Below, one piece after another: positions 31,311 to 44,000 of a stretch of DNA of 64,000 nucleotides. A program made the translations under genes and the position numbers. The stretch comes from Phlegmacium glaucopus (lineage: Eukaryota; Basidiomycota; Agaricomycetes; Agaricales; Cortinariaceae): the NCBI GenBank assembly GCA_015039465.1, contig MU130378.1, forward strand, positions 190,570-254,569, given 5' to 3'. The notes beneath the pieces were generated by a model. The model was not told where the DNA came from and made no database searches. It saw nothing but the letters and a program-made list of their open reading frames with translations. Position 1 is the stretch's first letter. Each line of letters begins with the position of its first letter.

Positions 31311-32672
31311 AGGGGGAACCTTTGGTCTGCTCTTGCAAGTAACAAACTTCCGTTTATAAGTTACAAGTTTGTGAATGAAGAACAAAAGATCCTGCTGATT
31401 GAACTTTTAATACAGCACATGGGGTGTGGATGATTAAAATATACATACTTTGACAGAGCCTGTACTAGTTTGCTCTGCTACATGATCAAAGGTCCCAGGT
31501 TGTTCTCCTTCAAAGACAGTCTGCGAATGGACATTCTCGTTGCGGTCCTCAACAAATTCATCATCCATAGAATTGTGGCATAAATCAATGGTTGTCTGGT
31601 GATAGACAGGTTAAAATCAACAAAAGTGACAGGCTTAGTCAAATGTGTACCATCAAAAAATCTGGAGTGGTTGGAAGCATTGCCAAAGACAGTTGGATGG
31701 TAGCTGGATGAAGGGAATGGTGACTGGATGTAAGAACAAGTGTGAATGACGGCAGAGGTTTATGATAGAGCAACATGGGCTCTGGACAAAATAAGTGTTG
31801 GGGATGAAGGGAGGGCAAAAAAAGACAGTTGGAAGTTGAGAGTGAGATTTATAGAGTGAGAAACTGGAAGAGAAGTGGGAAAAGGGTCCTGAGAAAAAAG
31901 GGTCCTCTAGAGTTAGACTTTGCCTCCATGCAGGGCTCTGTCTTGATTTGGGTAATGCCTCGGCACAACTGGTTGTGACTTCAATCTGAACCAGAGTACC
32001 TCCCAATGCACCTATCCTTAACTCCTCAACTCTGAAGTCTCTGAGGTCTGGATATGTGAAAAGCCCCAACCAAGTACCTTGAGGGAACCGACATTCCAAC
32101 TTCTGAGGGGTGGCTAGCTAGAGCTAGCTCTCTGGCCCAAAAGGACTCATCTTAACCATCTGGCAGCACTCCTCCGCAAATATTAATGCTAACCTCTGCT
32201 CTCACTGTAGTTTTCTATTGGAACCTCGCCTTCCTGTATGATGAAAGGTTAGCTTGATGATAATTGCTACTTGCAAAGGAAACAATAAGTGGACAACAAC
32301 CCAGCAAAACTGTGTTGCAGAACAAGAGGACAGGCATAAACAAACTCTACCTTGGATGCCTTCTCAAGCTGCTCAATGGGATGTGCATGGGCTGCTGCCA
32401 ACGTGCCAGGTGGCCCAGGTCCCCTAAAGAGACCAACTTATTGGAATCTAACTCTGGCGGTCCCTGGTTTGGTATAGGCGGAACACCTTGCTCCCATACT
32501 ATCTAGCACTTCTATCATCTCGAGGCCCTCTACCCAGCTAGAGACTGTGACACTTGTCACAATGAGCGTGACCAAAAGTGAGTCAGAGCATTGTTACTCT
32601 TCAACTGTCCACCATGGTATTCACGATTTGACACAAACAGCACAACTTTAAGGTGTGACCAGGATCTATAGT
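31311..32672. other. No recognisable gene
   Basis: Spacer with a few medium open frames on both strands that show no family motif. No repeat boundary was identified. Confidence 0.5.
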
Positions 32673-32680
32673 ATTCCAGC

Positions 32681-33286
32681 TAGTGTTTAAAAGTCTGGTC
32701 CAGTCCAGTTTTTTGACCCTCAGGGCCTCTAACCGAGACCATAACCGGTCCACCTCAGTCCTAGGACCAAAAAAGACCAGACTGGACCGCTTAGGACCGG
32801 TTTACATCGGTTTTTTTCGGTCCTAGGACTGGTCCTGGTCCTAACTGGTCTTAATCAGTCTGTAACTGGTCTTCTGCTGACAAATATATATTTTTGTATC
32901 AAAAACAGTTGTTAATTTTATTAATAGCTTCCGAACGAGCCCAAGAATGTTAAATTCCGTTAGGATTTGGATTTTCTACAGTAATACTTATAAAATGCCT
33001 TATTTTAGCGAATATTTTAGACTATTTTACAGATCTATTTATTTCTCAGCCAGTTTTTATTGGATTTTTATGATCTTAAGCTCGTTGAAAAGGGGTAAAT
33101 TAGGGCTACTTTTTTGCCAGTTCAAACCGGTCTGAACCTCAAAAGACCGGTTAATCAAGACCGGTCTTTTTCCAGTCTTTTATTCTCAAAAATCAAAAGA
33201 CCGGACCACTGGTCCAGTCTTTTTCTGGTCCAGTCCAGTTTGGTTACGGTCTTTTTCCGGTCTCATAACCGGACCTTCAAACACTA
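32681..33286. mobile_element. hAT MITE (ACCGGTC-rich), 606 bp, target duplication ATTCCAGC
   Basis: It starts TAGTGTTTAAAAGTCTGG and ends CCGGACCTTCAAACACTA, with 8-bp duplications ATTCCAGC at 32673-32680 and 33287-33294. Both subterminal regions are packed with ACCGGTC/GACCGGT words in both orientations; the centre is AT-rich. No coding capacity. Confidence 0.93.
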
Positions 33287-33294
33287 ATTCCAGC

Positions 33295-34250
33295 AACAAC
33301 CATGGAAAGAACCTCAGGCCAACAGCCTGTACTTGATACAGCAAGAACCCTGAAGATGCTTGTGCTATATTCAATGCATAAAAAGTGGATAGAACCCAAA
33401 GCATCCAAAGCACAGAAGAGCCATACAAGTCAAGGAAAAAACCACTCACCAAACTAGAGGCCTGATTTTTCTGAATAAGATGTGAATGTTTTCATGTCTG
33501 AAGTCCTGGTGGCCGACCTTGATGCCCGCCACTCATTCTTGCATCAAGAAGCATCAAGAAGCCCCATGAGACCCAGAAGATAACCCTCTTGAATTGTAGT
33601 GAATTATAGGCTTTTCATGCTCCATTGTGTAATTTGACTGTTGCCCAGTGTGTCTGAATCCAAGCCCAACAGGACACCAGGACCATTCCAATGCAAAATG
33701 TAGGGGCTCACCATAATGTTAAGCATCTGTAGCTTCGCTCATAGGACCCATTTCCTATTCTGGAATATTTGTCAAATGAAATTGCACTTGTGGCATATAT
33801 GAATCAAAGATATCCGCAACATCATGCTATGAGCATTTAGACCATGCCATGTCAACTAACAAGGAGGTGAATATACCAGATGGTGAGTGTATATTTTCTG
33901 AGGCTGTGAGATTGTGGTGGTTGACTGAAAAGTTAGGATGGATGTGGAGGATCATTTGTGTTAAGTAGCAGTGTTTCAAAGTTTGCACAACAGGCATCCT
34001 GCCATCTTCACTTCTATTCTCTGCCAAATCACTCTGGCTGCTAGATATTATTTTTTCACCGTCGTATATCAGCAAGGTATATTTTTTCCAGTTATATTAT
34101 ATAAAGTTGGTCAATACAGCAACTTTCGCTTTTGACTTTGCATTCTGTGGCCTGAAATGGGCACTCAACACTGCAACAAACCTCATCACTCAAGGCCTGA
34201 TGACAGAGGCAATTTTTTTTCATACAGAACCATTGTGTTTGATGATGATA
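33295..34250. other. No recognisable gene
   Basis: Spacer between two MITEs, with short open frames only and no domain-like sequence. Confidence 0.5.
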
Positions 34251-34258
34251 TTCCTTCC

Positions 34259-35022
34259 TAGGGATGCCGAAGTTCAGTTCCGAACCAGTCCAAGAACCAG
34301 AACCAACTGAACCGAACCAAGTATCTGGTTCAGTTCTGGTTCTGGTTCGGCCTCAGCCATCTGGTTCTGGTTCTGGTTCTTGATTGGCCAGAAATCTGAG
34401 AACCAGTTCTGAACCAGTTCGAACCATTCTGAACCACTATATCCCAAGGCAAACATTTAAGTAATATATTTACTTATTTGCATTATTTTACAGGTTAAAT
34501 GGCACAATCATCAATGTACCTGTATCTGTAATGAAAATATTTATTCAAGTCACCAACACAATATATTTCCAATCAGAAGTACATCATTTTTTGGTCTGGC
34601 ATAGTACATTATCAATAATATGTCTCATTTACTTTATAACTTCAGGTTTTATTATTATTAATATACTCCTATTGCAAGAATCCAATTCAAAGTTGTCACT
34701 AGTTGGCAAAATGATTTAGTAGTATTTTTTCTTTTCATGTTTACTTTTAGTGATGTCATAGTTATAACACCAATACTACAAACTTCTGGCCTCAAATTTC
34801 AAGATATATTTATTTCTAAGAAATGAGATGTAATTTTAGAAAATAGAATTTAAAATGAGAATTTCTTGTCAAATTGGTGATATCCTAACAAAAGTCTATT
34901 TTTAACTGGTTCTTATGGTTTGTTCTGGTTCTGGTTCTGGTTCTGGTTTTCCTAAGTGGTTCTGGTTCTGGTTCTGAGAAAATGGGTCCTGAACTGAACT
35001 GAACTGAACTTCAGCATCCCTA
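34259..35022. mobile_element. hAT MITE (GAACCAGAACC-rich), 764 bp, target duplication TTCCTTCC
   Basis: It starts TAGGGATGCCGAAGTTCAG and ends GAACTTCAGCATCCCTA. 8-bp duplications TTCCTTCC lie at 34251-34258 and 35023-35030. Subterminal regions are built from tandem CTGGTT/AACCAG hexamers. The central part is AT-rich and non-coding. Confidence 0.93.
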
Positions 35023-35100
35023 TTCCTTCCATTTGACAATACCTATTTCCCCACATTCAAGCATTTCTGAGATCAAATTGCGGCAAAATTATTGCTGTTT

Positions 35101-35692
35101 GCACTATGCAGAAATTTTGAGGAGAAATGGTCAGGAATTGACTGATATCAAGTTTCCTGCAAATAGTGATGTTACGGCTCGGCTCGGCTCGGCTTAGGCT
35201 TGACACGGCCTCTACAAAGCCAGGCCCGAGCCGTAGGCCAAAACTTTGCACGGCTTGGGCTCGGCCTGGGGCTCAGGCCGCGGCTTTTTCCCACACGGTT
35301 AGAAGGTAAGGGAGAACATGAGGGCAACAAAATTTGTATGAAATCAAACTAAAAAATGACCATAAATGACTATCAATGGTAATATTATCAATTACACTCT
35401 GTTACAGTGCTGTTTTAAGTCATCAAAAGTTCAAATTCCCCCCTTAAGACTGCCAAAAATGCGAATTTCGAGGCTCAGACCCAGGCCGTGCTTAAGCCGC
35501 GGCTCACGGCCTGAAAAATCTGAAGCCCAAGCCGTAGGCCGTCAAAGCCGTTGGTACGGCTTTCCCACGGCTCGGCTCGGCTCGACGGCTTGCGGCTTTG
35601 AAGCCGAGCCTTTCACATCACTACCTGCAAAGGTGGCTTATCTGGCTTGTGGATATCAGTCAATTCCTGACCTCAAAATTTCTGCATAGTGC
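35101..35692. mobile_element. Inverted-repeat element hosting another MITE
   Basis: GCACTATGCAGAAATTTTG at the left and its complement CAAAATTTCTGCATAGTGC at the right form inverted arms that extend through TCAGGAATTGACTGATATC. The left arm has an extra 8 bases. Without the nested MITE and one target copy the element would be about 124 bp, so it is a small hairpin or MITE. Superfamily not determined. Confidence 0.75.
35164..35623. mobile_element. hAT MITE (CGGCT-rich), 460 bp, target duplication CCTGCAAA
   Basis: It starts TAGTGATGTTACGGCTCGG and ends CCTTTCACATCACTA. 8-bp duplications CCTGCAAA lie at 35156-35163 and 35624-35631. Subterminal regions consist of GGCTCGGCT/AGCCGTGGG-type words. 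It is unusually GC- and CpG-rich for this AT-rich, CpG-poor neighbourhood, and is nested in the small inverted-repeat element. Confidence 0.93.
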
Positions 35693-35964
35693 ACTGTATA
35701 AAAACCATGTAAACTAATTTCTGAACAAAAACCCTTGAAATTCCAAGTTTTGGTAGTGGTAGAACATGTACACAACTAAACAGTACCTATATGTTTCATT
35801 ATTTCTATTCTCCAAATTGAGCTACAAAAATTGTCCTATGCAATAGGGCTTATTTTCATGATTCCAACCCATGTAAAATCACCCTTATCCAACAGCTGGT
35901 TGCAGAGCTAAAGCTTTTACATCGGAAATTGCACACTTTGATGATATTCACACGCTGGCCATCT

Positions 35965-36254
35965 AGATTGCAAACGGCAATAAACAAGAACATCACATTT
36001 CTGTGTCCTGGCCAATCAGAGACGGTTATCAAGCGACTTTGTTAAGCAATCGTCTGGACAATTCATCTACGCCTCCACGGTTTTCAAATATCTGAAGTCC
36101 CACATCGGCCCACAGAACGCCTGAATAATATATTTGTTAATTTTGACATTACTAGTCGTGGAAGCGACACCCCGTTCGCCAAGCTAGATGCTCTGTATAA
36201 CCGCTCTTTCCTTAGCGGACGATACTTCACAGTGCTGGACGTGTTGAATATTTA
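35965..36254 (+). pseudogene. STAND/NACHT NTPase (NWD2-like) fragment
   Basis: Plus-strand frames read ISFLCPGQSETVIKRL-like text, then QSSGQFIYASTVFKY and DTPFAKLDALYNRS. The last two are the recurring landmarks following the NTPase domain in the large Agaricomycete NACHT family (proposed nonself-recognition proteins). Frames are broken by stops and no P-loop is present. Only this scrap remains. Confidence 0.5.
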
Positions 36255-36499
36255 AGGTAGTATTGGTTTCTGCGCACTGTGAACTTGAAATTGATCGAAG
36301 GCCTTCTTGATCTCAACGGCGGTGGCACCTTAACACAGCAAATTAATTCATTTACATCCGATTCTAGACATTCCAGCTCCGGACGACGATAACACTGAAA
36401 TACGGATTCTACATGCTTCACTTAGAGATTTTCTTCAAGATAAATCCAGATCTAGGCAGTGCTAAATGTGCCCGTGCTAAATTGACCCAACGCTTTATG

Positions 36500-37310
36500 A
36501 CCTTTATTCCAATTGCGCGGAAAAATTGTTATAGTGAGTGTTATCATTTTCAAGTTGAATCCTAGTCCATTCAATTCCTTGTCGTTTTATTATTCAGAAC
36601 TATATTCCCAGGACCTACATACTTCGTATTTACTGGTGGACAAAACATCGTGGCCTCCCTCCAAGACACTTCCCGAGTTTGACTTGCAAGCCTCTTCGTT
36701 GTGTCTGCACTTCATCCACACTTTTGGAAGCATTGCATCATAATAAGAGAAATTGTCAATTGGAAAGAGCCTCAGTTACGAGGCGTGGCGTCTCCCCAAT
36801 ACTCATTTTCAATTTCTCTGGAGAACCTGACGAAGAAGAATCCGACAGTACCGGGTACCATGGGATGTTATCCCAGCTTCTTTATGACTCCAGCCTTTGG
36901 CTACAAGAACTGTCCAGTTCATTACTGATAGCGAGGTGTAAATGTCCCAGTACGTCATTCATACCTAACTGAAATGCTTCTTCAAGTTTCGATATATTAA
37001 ATAACTGGCAATGATTATAGATTCACATTCACTGATATGTTTTACCCTGTGATGTCCTATCTGGGCTTTACAATGCTTGCAGTTTTTCCTGTCAAAAGCG
37101 TCCGTACGCAACCCGTTTGGAAACCGATTCAAATATCATGGTCAGAAGAAAGTCCGAGGCGATTGATGCAATAAACAGTTACATATACGGTGCGTACTTT
37201 TTTCTCCAAGTTTCCATTGTCCTTCTGACTTTCGGTTGCTTGGTTAAGCCGACAAAAAATGAACACTTAGGCGTGTCAGAATCCATGACGGAAGGGGCCA
37301 CAACGTGAGG
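36500..37310 (+). pseudogene. Unidentified gene remnant (weak P450-like N-terminus)
   Basis: Base composition rises to coding-like levels and splice-like signals appear (for example TTATTCAG before AACTATATTCCC near 36598). IFPGPTYFVFTGGQNIVASL followed by a frame change to LQASSLCLHFIHTFGS has the look of the region after the membrane anchor of fungal cytochrome P450s. No heme-binding cysteine motif is seen. Later frames (to METDSNIMVRRKSEAIDAIN near 37117) are not recognised. Confidence 0.25.
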
Positions 37311-38008
37311 ACTTGGCGACCATCGAGAGCACATTCTAGGGCTTATTCAGGACGGCAGTAAATGTTAGTCTCAAGTGTAGCATAGTCTGATATTGTAAAT
37401 AACAGAGGAAATAGTTGGAAATAGGGCATAAACACGCCGATTGAGTCTCCACCGTTTGTAAAAGAAGAAGAAAATAATGAATCTTTTACAAAGATAAGCA
37501 GACATTATTTGAAGTAAGCTATTAATCGATTAATTCCATCGACGGCGCGATTTTGTCAGGATGCGAGAGAGAGTAGTTATTTATATCATGTGTGACAATC
37601 AGGCTGGAGATTTTTGAGTGTGAAATTTGAAGTCGACAGGTCAAGTCCAAGTTGATTGAGACACTTTTATTGGCAAGATTTGCGAGTGAGCCTGCGCTTG
37701 AGTAACGGGCATTTGTGCATGAAGAGCACAAAACTCTGCTGATTGAAAGGAAAGGGGGGAAAAAACTTGATATCGGAGCCAACGGAAGCTGAGTGTACAT
37801 TTACAAGTTAAACCACCCATTGATTCTCTCCGAGGAGAGATAAACCGTCTTATAGATCGTAATACAATGGCACAGGCCGTTCCCAGCCCCTGTCGTCAAT
37901 GGATTAAATTGCCTGCAATAATTTGGCATCCCCCGCCGATATCTTACATTCATCCTCTCTCTTGTTATTTTCGTCCTCAACACCATCCAGTTCTCGCTAT
38001 TGTGCCAT
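37311..38008. other. Intergenic, nothing recognised
   Basis: Lies downstream of the helicase gene's stop codon. No gene or repeat boundary was identified. Confidence 0.5.
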
Positions 38009-41000
38009 TTAGACCATATCGTCGCCATCTTCCATCCCATGTTCAAATTCATCGCACAGATCCCCGACATCGTCATCGATCTTGATGGTTGGCTTCGGCT
38101 TCGGTTTTGGAGGCTTCCTGACCGCGACAATGCCTTTCATGGCCATTGCCATATCATCTTTTACATCTCGGGTCACAGTATGTGCAGCATGTGCGATGTT
38201 GTCTAGGAAACATTCCACTTCCACTACGAGACTTTTTAGAGTCTCCACCTCTCTTTTACGATGAAGCTTAGATTGAGGTTTAAGGGCTTCCTGAAGGCGT
38301 TGCAAGTCCTTGATGACTTTCCTAAGGGGAAGGATATTGTGAGCGACGACTAGATAGTAATATTAAATCCGTACGTGTGCTCTGTCAGGCGTTTCCCAAC
38401 ATCCTCCAGCTCCTGGTGTGATGCAATTCTCAGTCGTTTCTTGTTACGCGCTTTGGTGTCAATGGCCCACGAATGAGCTGCGCTTAGACACACGAGCACA
38501 TGTGGCAGAGGACCTAAGAACAGAAAACGATAATAGCTACCATTCGGCCACTCCATTTTGAGCGACTCCTCCAGGCATGCATCAAAGAAACTTGCCCTTG
38601 ATGCCTCTAGGGTGCTCTTCGTCGACTTGTGCCTTCGTCTCAATAGCTTTCTATACGCAGTTTGGATAACGCGAGTTGCATGGATCTGCTCCTCAGAGGG
38701 AGGGAGGTTTGCCTCGGGAAGGGCTGTGACGGTACTGGACTCGACGGAGGTGCCAGCACCGATTATATCAGTGTTATCTACCTCGGGTTCTTCGATCTCC
38801 TGTTCAGGTTCAGTACCCTCGATTTCCTCAAAGCCTTGATCCACGCGAGGTTTAGGGACGAATACGGGCGCATCAGGTCGCAGATTTGAAATGACTGCCG
38901 GTTTTGAATTGTTGAGTAATCCCATTACTTCTGCGCTATTTTTAAATATCACCCGATGCACATCCAGAGGCGGAGGAGGTGCTTCTTTGCGACTCTCATG
39001 ATAAAGCTGGACCATTTCATCTAATGGCGATCCCTTTGTAGACCCTTGGATGGTAGCTGCAACTCTGGCCCATGTTTTTGCATAGGCGTACCTAGGGCCC
39101 TGTAAACCGCACTGCCACAAGAAAAATATAGATATATACTAACTCTTTATATAGATGGTGAGGTTTGTTTGGGGCAGCACCATTGAGTAGCTTCATGAAA
39201 CCAAGAATTTCATCCCTCAAAGGGTTGTTGAAGAGATTGTGACCAACTGAAGAGGTGAGCGTACTTCTAACATAACAGACTATACAAGAACCTACCCAAA
39301 CCCATGGCTCTACATCTTTGTAAGGCGAAAGCAAGTTGGCCGGCTGGACGAGCACACAAGTAAGCAGAACTCACATTCGTAAAATGAAGGTAGCGCGTTG
39401 TATGAAGAGGCGCTCAAGATCAGAGTTTTCATACAGGAGATGATCTACGATGGTCAGTAAACTCGCGATCACATTGTTCAGGTTTTCCACTCACGAAGAT
39501 CTTTTCCCGAGTACATGCGATCTAACAATTGTCCCAGGGACTTAATGAGCGCATTCACCGAGGTACGTATGTCAATGTTGGATTTGGGATCATTCTTGAA
39601 GTTCGGCAGAAGGGCGATGAACCAGCTACGCGGAAGAGTCACATTGTGCAGAATAAAGTCCCTGAGGACTAATATCACTGCGCCACAAAGGTAGTCAATG
39701 ATATCGCAGAGTACATTGATATCGATAGGAAGCAACTTGTCCACAACTTGCCTGGATCATAGATTGAGTTGGACATTTGAAATACTTTAAGCATCTTTAG
39801 ACCTACTGAACAAATAAAACACCTCGGGGAATAGATTGACGCTCCATCCTTAATAATGAGTCAACGATTTCAGGGACGATACAGATCAATACATCCCCAG
39901 ATTTCCGCGAAAAGTCTGGCAGCGTTCTGAACAGATTGATTACTGGTGCATTGGAAACATAACCCAGCGCCTTTTGTTTGTCAACCAAAAAGCAAAATCT
40001 GGCAGTCTGGCAGACTACGGTGAGATTTTTTGGGTCATATCGATGATGACTTGGGTTGTAAAGGAGGTTGAGTGACCACATTTTAGCAACCTTGAATCCA
40101 ATGTTGGCCTCTGGTAGCGCGGCGATGTCTAGGTTGGCCACGTTTCCAAGGTGGAACAACGGGGGATATAGTGTCTCGTAAAGTCGACCAATCCAGTATC
40201 TATGCGAATAAACGATCTGGAGCTCGCGACCGAGATATCTAGACATACCTGAACTGCCTTATTTTATCAATGCCAAGCGGTGGTGCGGTGCGCAAAGTTT
40301 GAAAAATCAGAATCTGTTGCAAATGGATCCTGACTTGTAGATTATACCAGCTTCGGGTCAAGGAGCTGGCTTCGATATGCTGTCGAGGACACTGCACCCT
40401 GTTGCATTGACGATTGACAATATAGGGAAGGCAGGGGGTAAACGCTGATGCATCATGACGACAAGAATTGTTTTCCGTCTGGACTATATGTAACAGGCGA
40501 TCCATGAGGCATTCTTTAAACTTGCGTCTTAATTCCCACTCTGAAATGAGGATGCCTTCTTCATCTGATCGCACAAGGTTGACGCGAGTTGCAATAATTT
40601 TGCTGTGCAAGAATGTTGCATTGGGTAACAAAAAGATATTGTCGGAGGAAGGATGGATTCGGAATAATTTCCGGATGAGAATGTTATTGCAAGGGTTTCG
40701 AGCAAGGATCAGGGTCTCGAGAGATCGACAGTAAAAATGAAAATCATGAAGCAATTCAGATAATTCAAGCGATGTCAAGTTGCGGAGGCTAGGAAATGAT
40801 TGAAAGTAGTGGTCAAGGCACAAAACAGCGGACACCCTGTCATTTCTGGAGACAAATTTCTTGCTGAGAGTGCGCAGAAGTTTGAGATCTCCCGCATTTA
40901 TAGCTTCAAACATAGTCAGCTATTACCCTGCACCTTTAGCGAACTTCCAGGAGCAAAGATACTATACGTCACGCACTTCATCAACTGCAGCAGCTTCAAG

Positions 41001-44000
41001 CAAGTCCGATGATTTGATTTTGGCTGCTAAGGCTAACAGCCGGGCCACTTCTTCTGGCTTAAAGAACTTCTTCACACCAAAGGACACATGTTCCCAAAGA
41101 CCTTGCAAAATGCAACCATTTCCACGTTGGATAGCGGCTTGGTTGCTCCCGTCCATCAAAAACAGCCTAATCGCTTCCAGAGTTCGTCCTTCCAGGAGAT
41201 GTATTTCAGCTGCATCTTCATATTTACGCAATTTTTCGAGTACCGCCGCTCTCGAGATGTCGAGATCAAAATCTTCAAGATATTCTAGTTCTTCCTCAAC
41301 CGAATTGAAAAGCTGAGTTGCTTTGCTTTGAAAAGGGTTAGATGGCCAATTCACGTTAGTATGAGAAAATTCTACGCTTACTCCAATTCACCGTTTTTGA
41401 AATAAAAAAGCCTGGCCACGTCGATGATGTTTTCAGCCACCTCCAGTTCGACGAATGGTCGATGGCCTATCACAATTGCAACTGCCTCGTCAAATTTAGC
41501 ACATTTTCTGTAAAGTTTAGCAGCAACTGTAAATTCTTCAGCCTGACTATAGGCCTGAGCTGCTTTGAAATCGTCAAGCGCATTCTCGAAGCAACCTGCA
41601 GCACTGCGAAGGTAGGCTTTCTTTTCCTTTACAGTTGTCGCCGACACCACACACGATAGAAATGCATCGGCTGCAGTGGCAAATGCTTTTTCACGTAATA
41701 ATAAGCTTTGTTTTGATCCATGGTTGGGCATCAATCGTGCTTGTTCCCGAAGATAGTATGTGCGTGAAACAGCCACTTCGCGGTTCAACCCAGCTCGCTC
41801 AAAGCAATGCATGGCTTGAAAATATCGCTTGTTCTGGAAAAGAGTCTTTCCCGATTTCTCCCATTCTTCTGGAGATGACGACACAGCGAGACGAGGAACA
41901 TCAGTGCCAGGGGTACAGTTTTGAATTTGGTTTCTCGATGTCCATAGTGTCTGCAGGAACCTGGTCATCAACTGACATCATTACTTCATTAAGCTTAAGC
42001 TTACACGCATTGGTTCGCCTTTTTCAGAACAATCCACAATCCATAGATTTTTTCTGGCTCGAGTGATGGCAACATATAGAAACTTCAACTGTCAAGCACG
42101 GCAGCTGTGAGTAGAAACTAAGTTGTATATGCGGAGAAACACACCTCACTGCAAACACCGGCATGGCGGACTTCGTCAAACCGAGGTGCAAGAACATCTG
42201 GAACCAACGCCTGCGCGCTCTGTAACGAATTCAGGACAACACGCCATTGTGTTAGATCCACAGTGGAGTCCTCGAAGAATTTATAAAGAAGGACCTAAAG
42301 GACAAGAGTGGGATTATTCGAATGCAAAAAAAGGTCATAAAAAAGATGTACATCATCAAATTCAAGGCCTTTACTCTCGTATAAAGTCCTACCCAAATAC
42401 AGTTAGACGTAACATTAATGTTGGATGAAAATGCACCCACATTATTAGACCAATTTCTCCAACCTGACGGCGAAGTTCATCACGCGCCGCGTCGTCGCGC
42501 ACAAGAATGCCTAAGTTGGCATTCAGTCACCCAAGTAGTTTAGAATCAATATCTTAACAAACATTGTTGGGCTCCAAACTCAATCGGATTTCCACTGCAG
42601 AAGACTCTAATGTTAGCTGTTCTTTGGGTAAATGAAGTCCGTGACTCACTTTTCGCCGAATAGAAATTGTTCCTATCAAGAGGGCTTGAGCAAACAGTTT
42701 CAAGGAAAGAAGAAACTGAGCTCATACATATCGAACTGTCTCACTATCCCAACCACTAAAGAAAACGGGCTTCGAACCATCGACGACACCCTTTTCCCGC
42801 GATAGGACGTCGATTGCATATGGCCAAAATTCAGTGATCAACTCTATGACTGAATGGGCACATTGAACAATTCCACCATGTGAGCGGTAATTGACGGCCA
42901 ATTGAAAAGTTCGTGGAGCCTCCTGGGTCACTGTCGTACTGTTATGGAGAGTCTGTTCTCTTCGTGTCTATATTGCAATTGAATAAGAAAGTCCGACATG
43001 AGCCAAATGTGTAACATATACCTCCAAACGATACAAAAAAGCCTTTAGATCGTTGAATCGGAATGAAGATCCAACGGATATTGTTTGTGCTGTATCTCCC
43101 GCCCAGAACAGACCGTGTGGGTTTCGAACCAAAGACCTCAAGACTAGAAAAAAAGAGGTCAACGTGCATAACCACGATAGAAAGTGAAAACAAACAAAGA
43201 GCATCAATGAGAAGATTGTCCTGGGCTTCATCAACGTATCTAACAAAGACAAAGAGAAAGTAAACACGGACTCCCTGCTAGAATTTTTGAGGACTTACAG
43301 GTAATCAATCTTTTGGCCAGGGACACCACCGTCCTGAATGGCGTTTATGACGCGATGTGTTCTATGTTTGTTTCATTAGTGGTGATCTCAGACTTCCTTG
43401 AAAATGATAAATACCTGTCCGCAGCATCATATTCATTGACCATCCGTTTTTGCTTCAGATATAGCATGAAAATTGAGTGGATGGTACCGCGCCTATTGGC
43501 AAAAGTATATTGAGTCCTGTGGCTAAGATGTTGGTAAGTTGTTTGGTCAAGAAATCGATTGTCTTGACAGAGGGCCTCTTCAGAACCCTGAATTACACCT
43601 AAATTAAAATTAGATATTGGGTTTGTAACCATTGCGGAATAGTTAGTTACTCATTAGTTCGCTAAAGACAAGTGCGGGATCTGCACATAAAAATAGAGTG
43701 AACATATAGGGAAAATCCGATTCAAGGGATGCATACTGAGGCCTTTCGTTAATTTTTGAGAGAAATGCGGCCAGTACTCCTCCAGAAAGACAGCATAAGT
43801 GATCAATCTGGAAAATTTCTTCGGGAACAAATCCTTGGTTGAATCAATGTCACACGAGACCTGAGAGAGATCCGCTTCCAGTAACGATGTCAACTTGAAT
43901 TGTAATAAGAAAAAGGTGAAAAAAACATCATTTATAGGTACTCACGCGGTCAAAAGTCAGAAAGAGGGGGAAGTGCTCGTCCTGGAGCTGACTGAAACGA

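Noticed and set aside
31653..32099. 148-residue minus-strand open frame
   Set aside because: No family features, skewed composition and no splice context; probably chance.
43063..43193. tRNA-like GTTTCGAACC word
   Set aside because: It falls inside coding exons of the helicase (GLFWAGDTAQ region) and lacks the rest of a tRNA.
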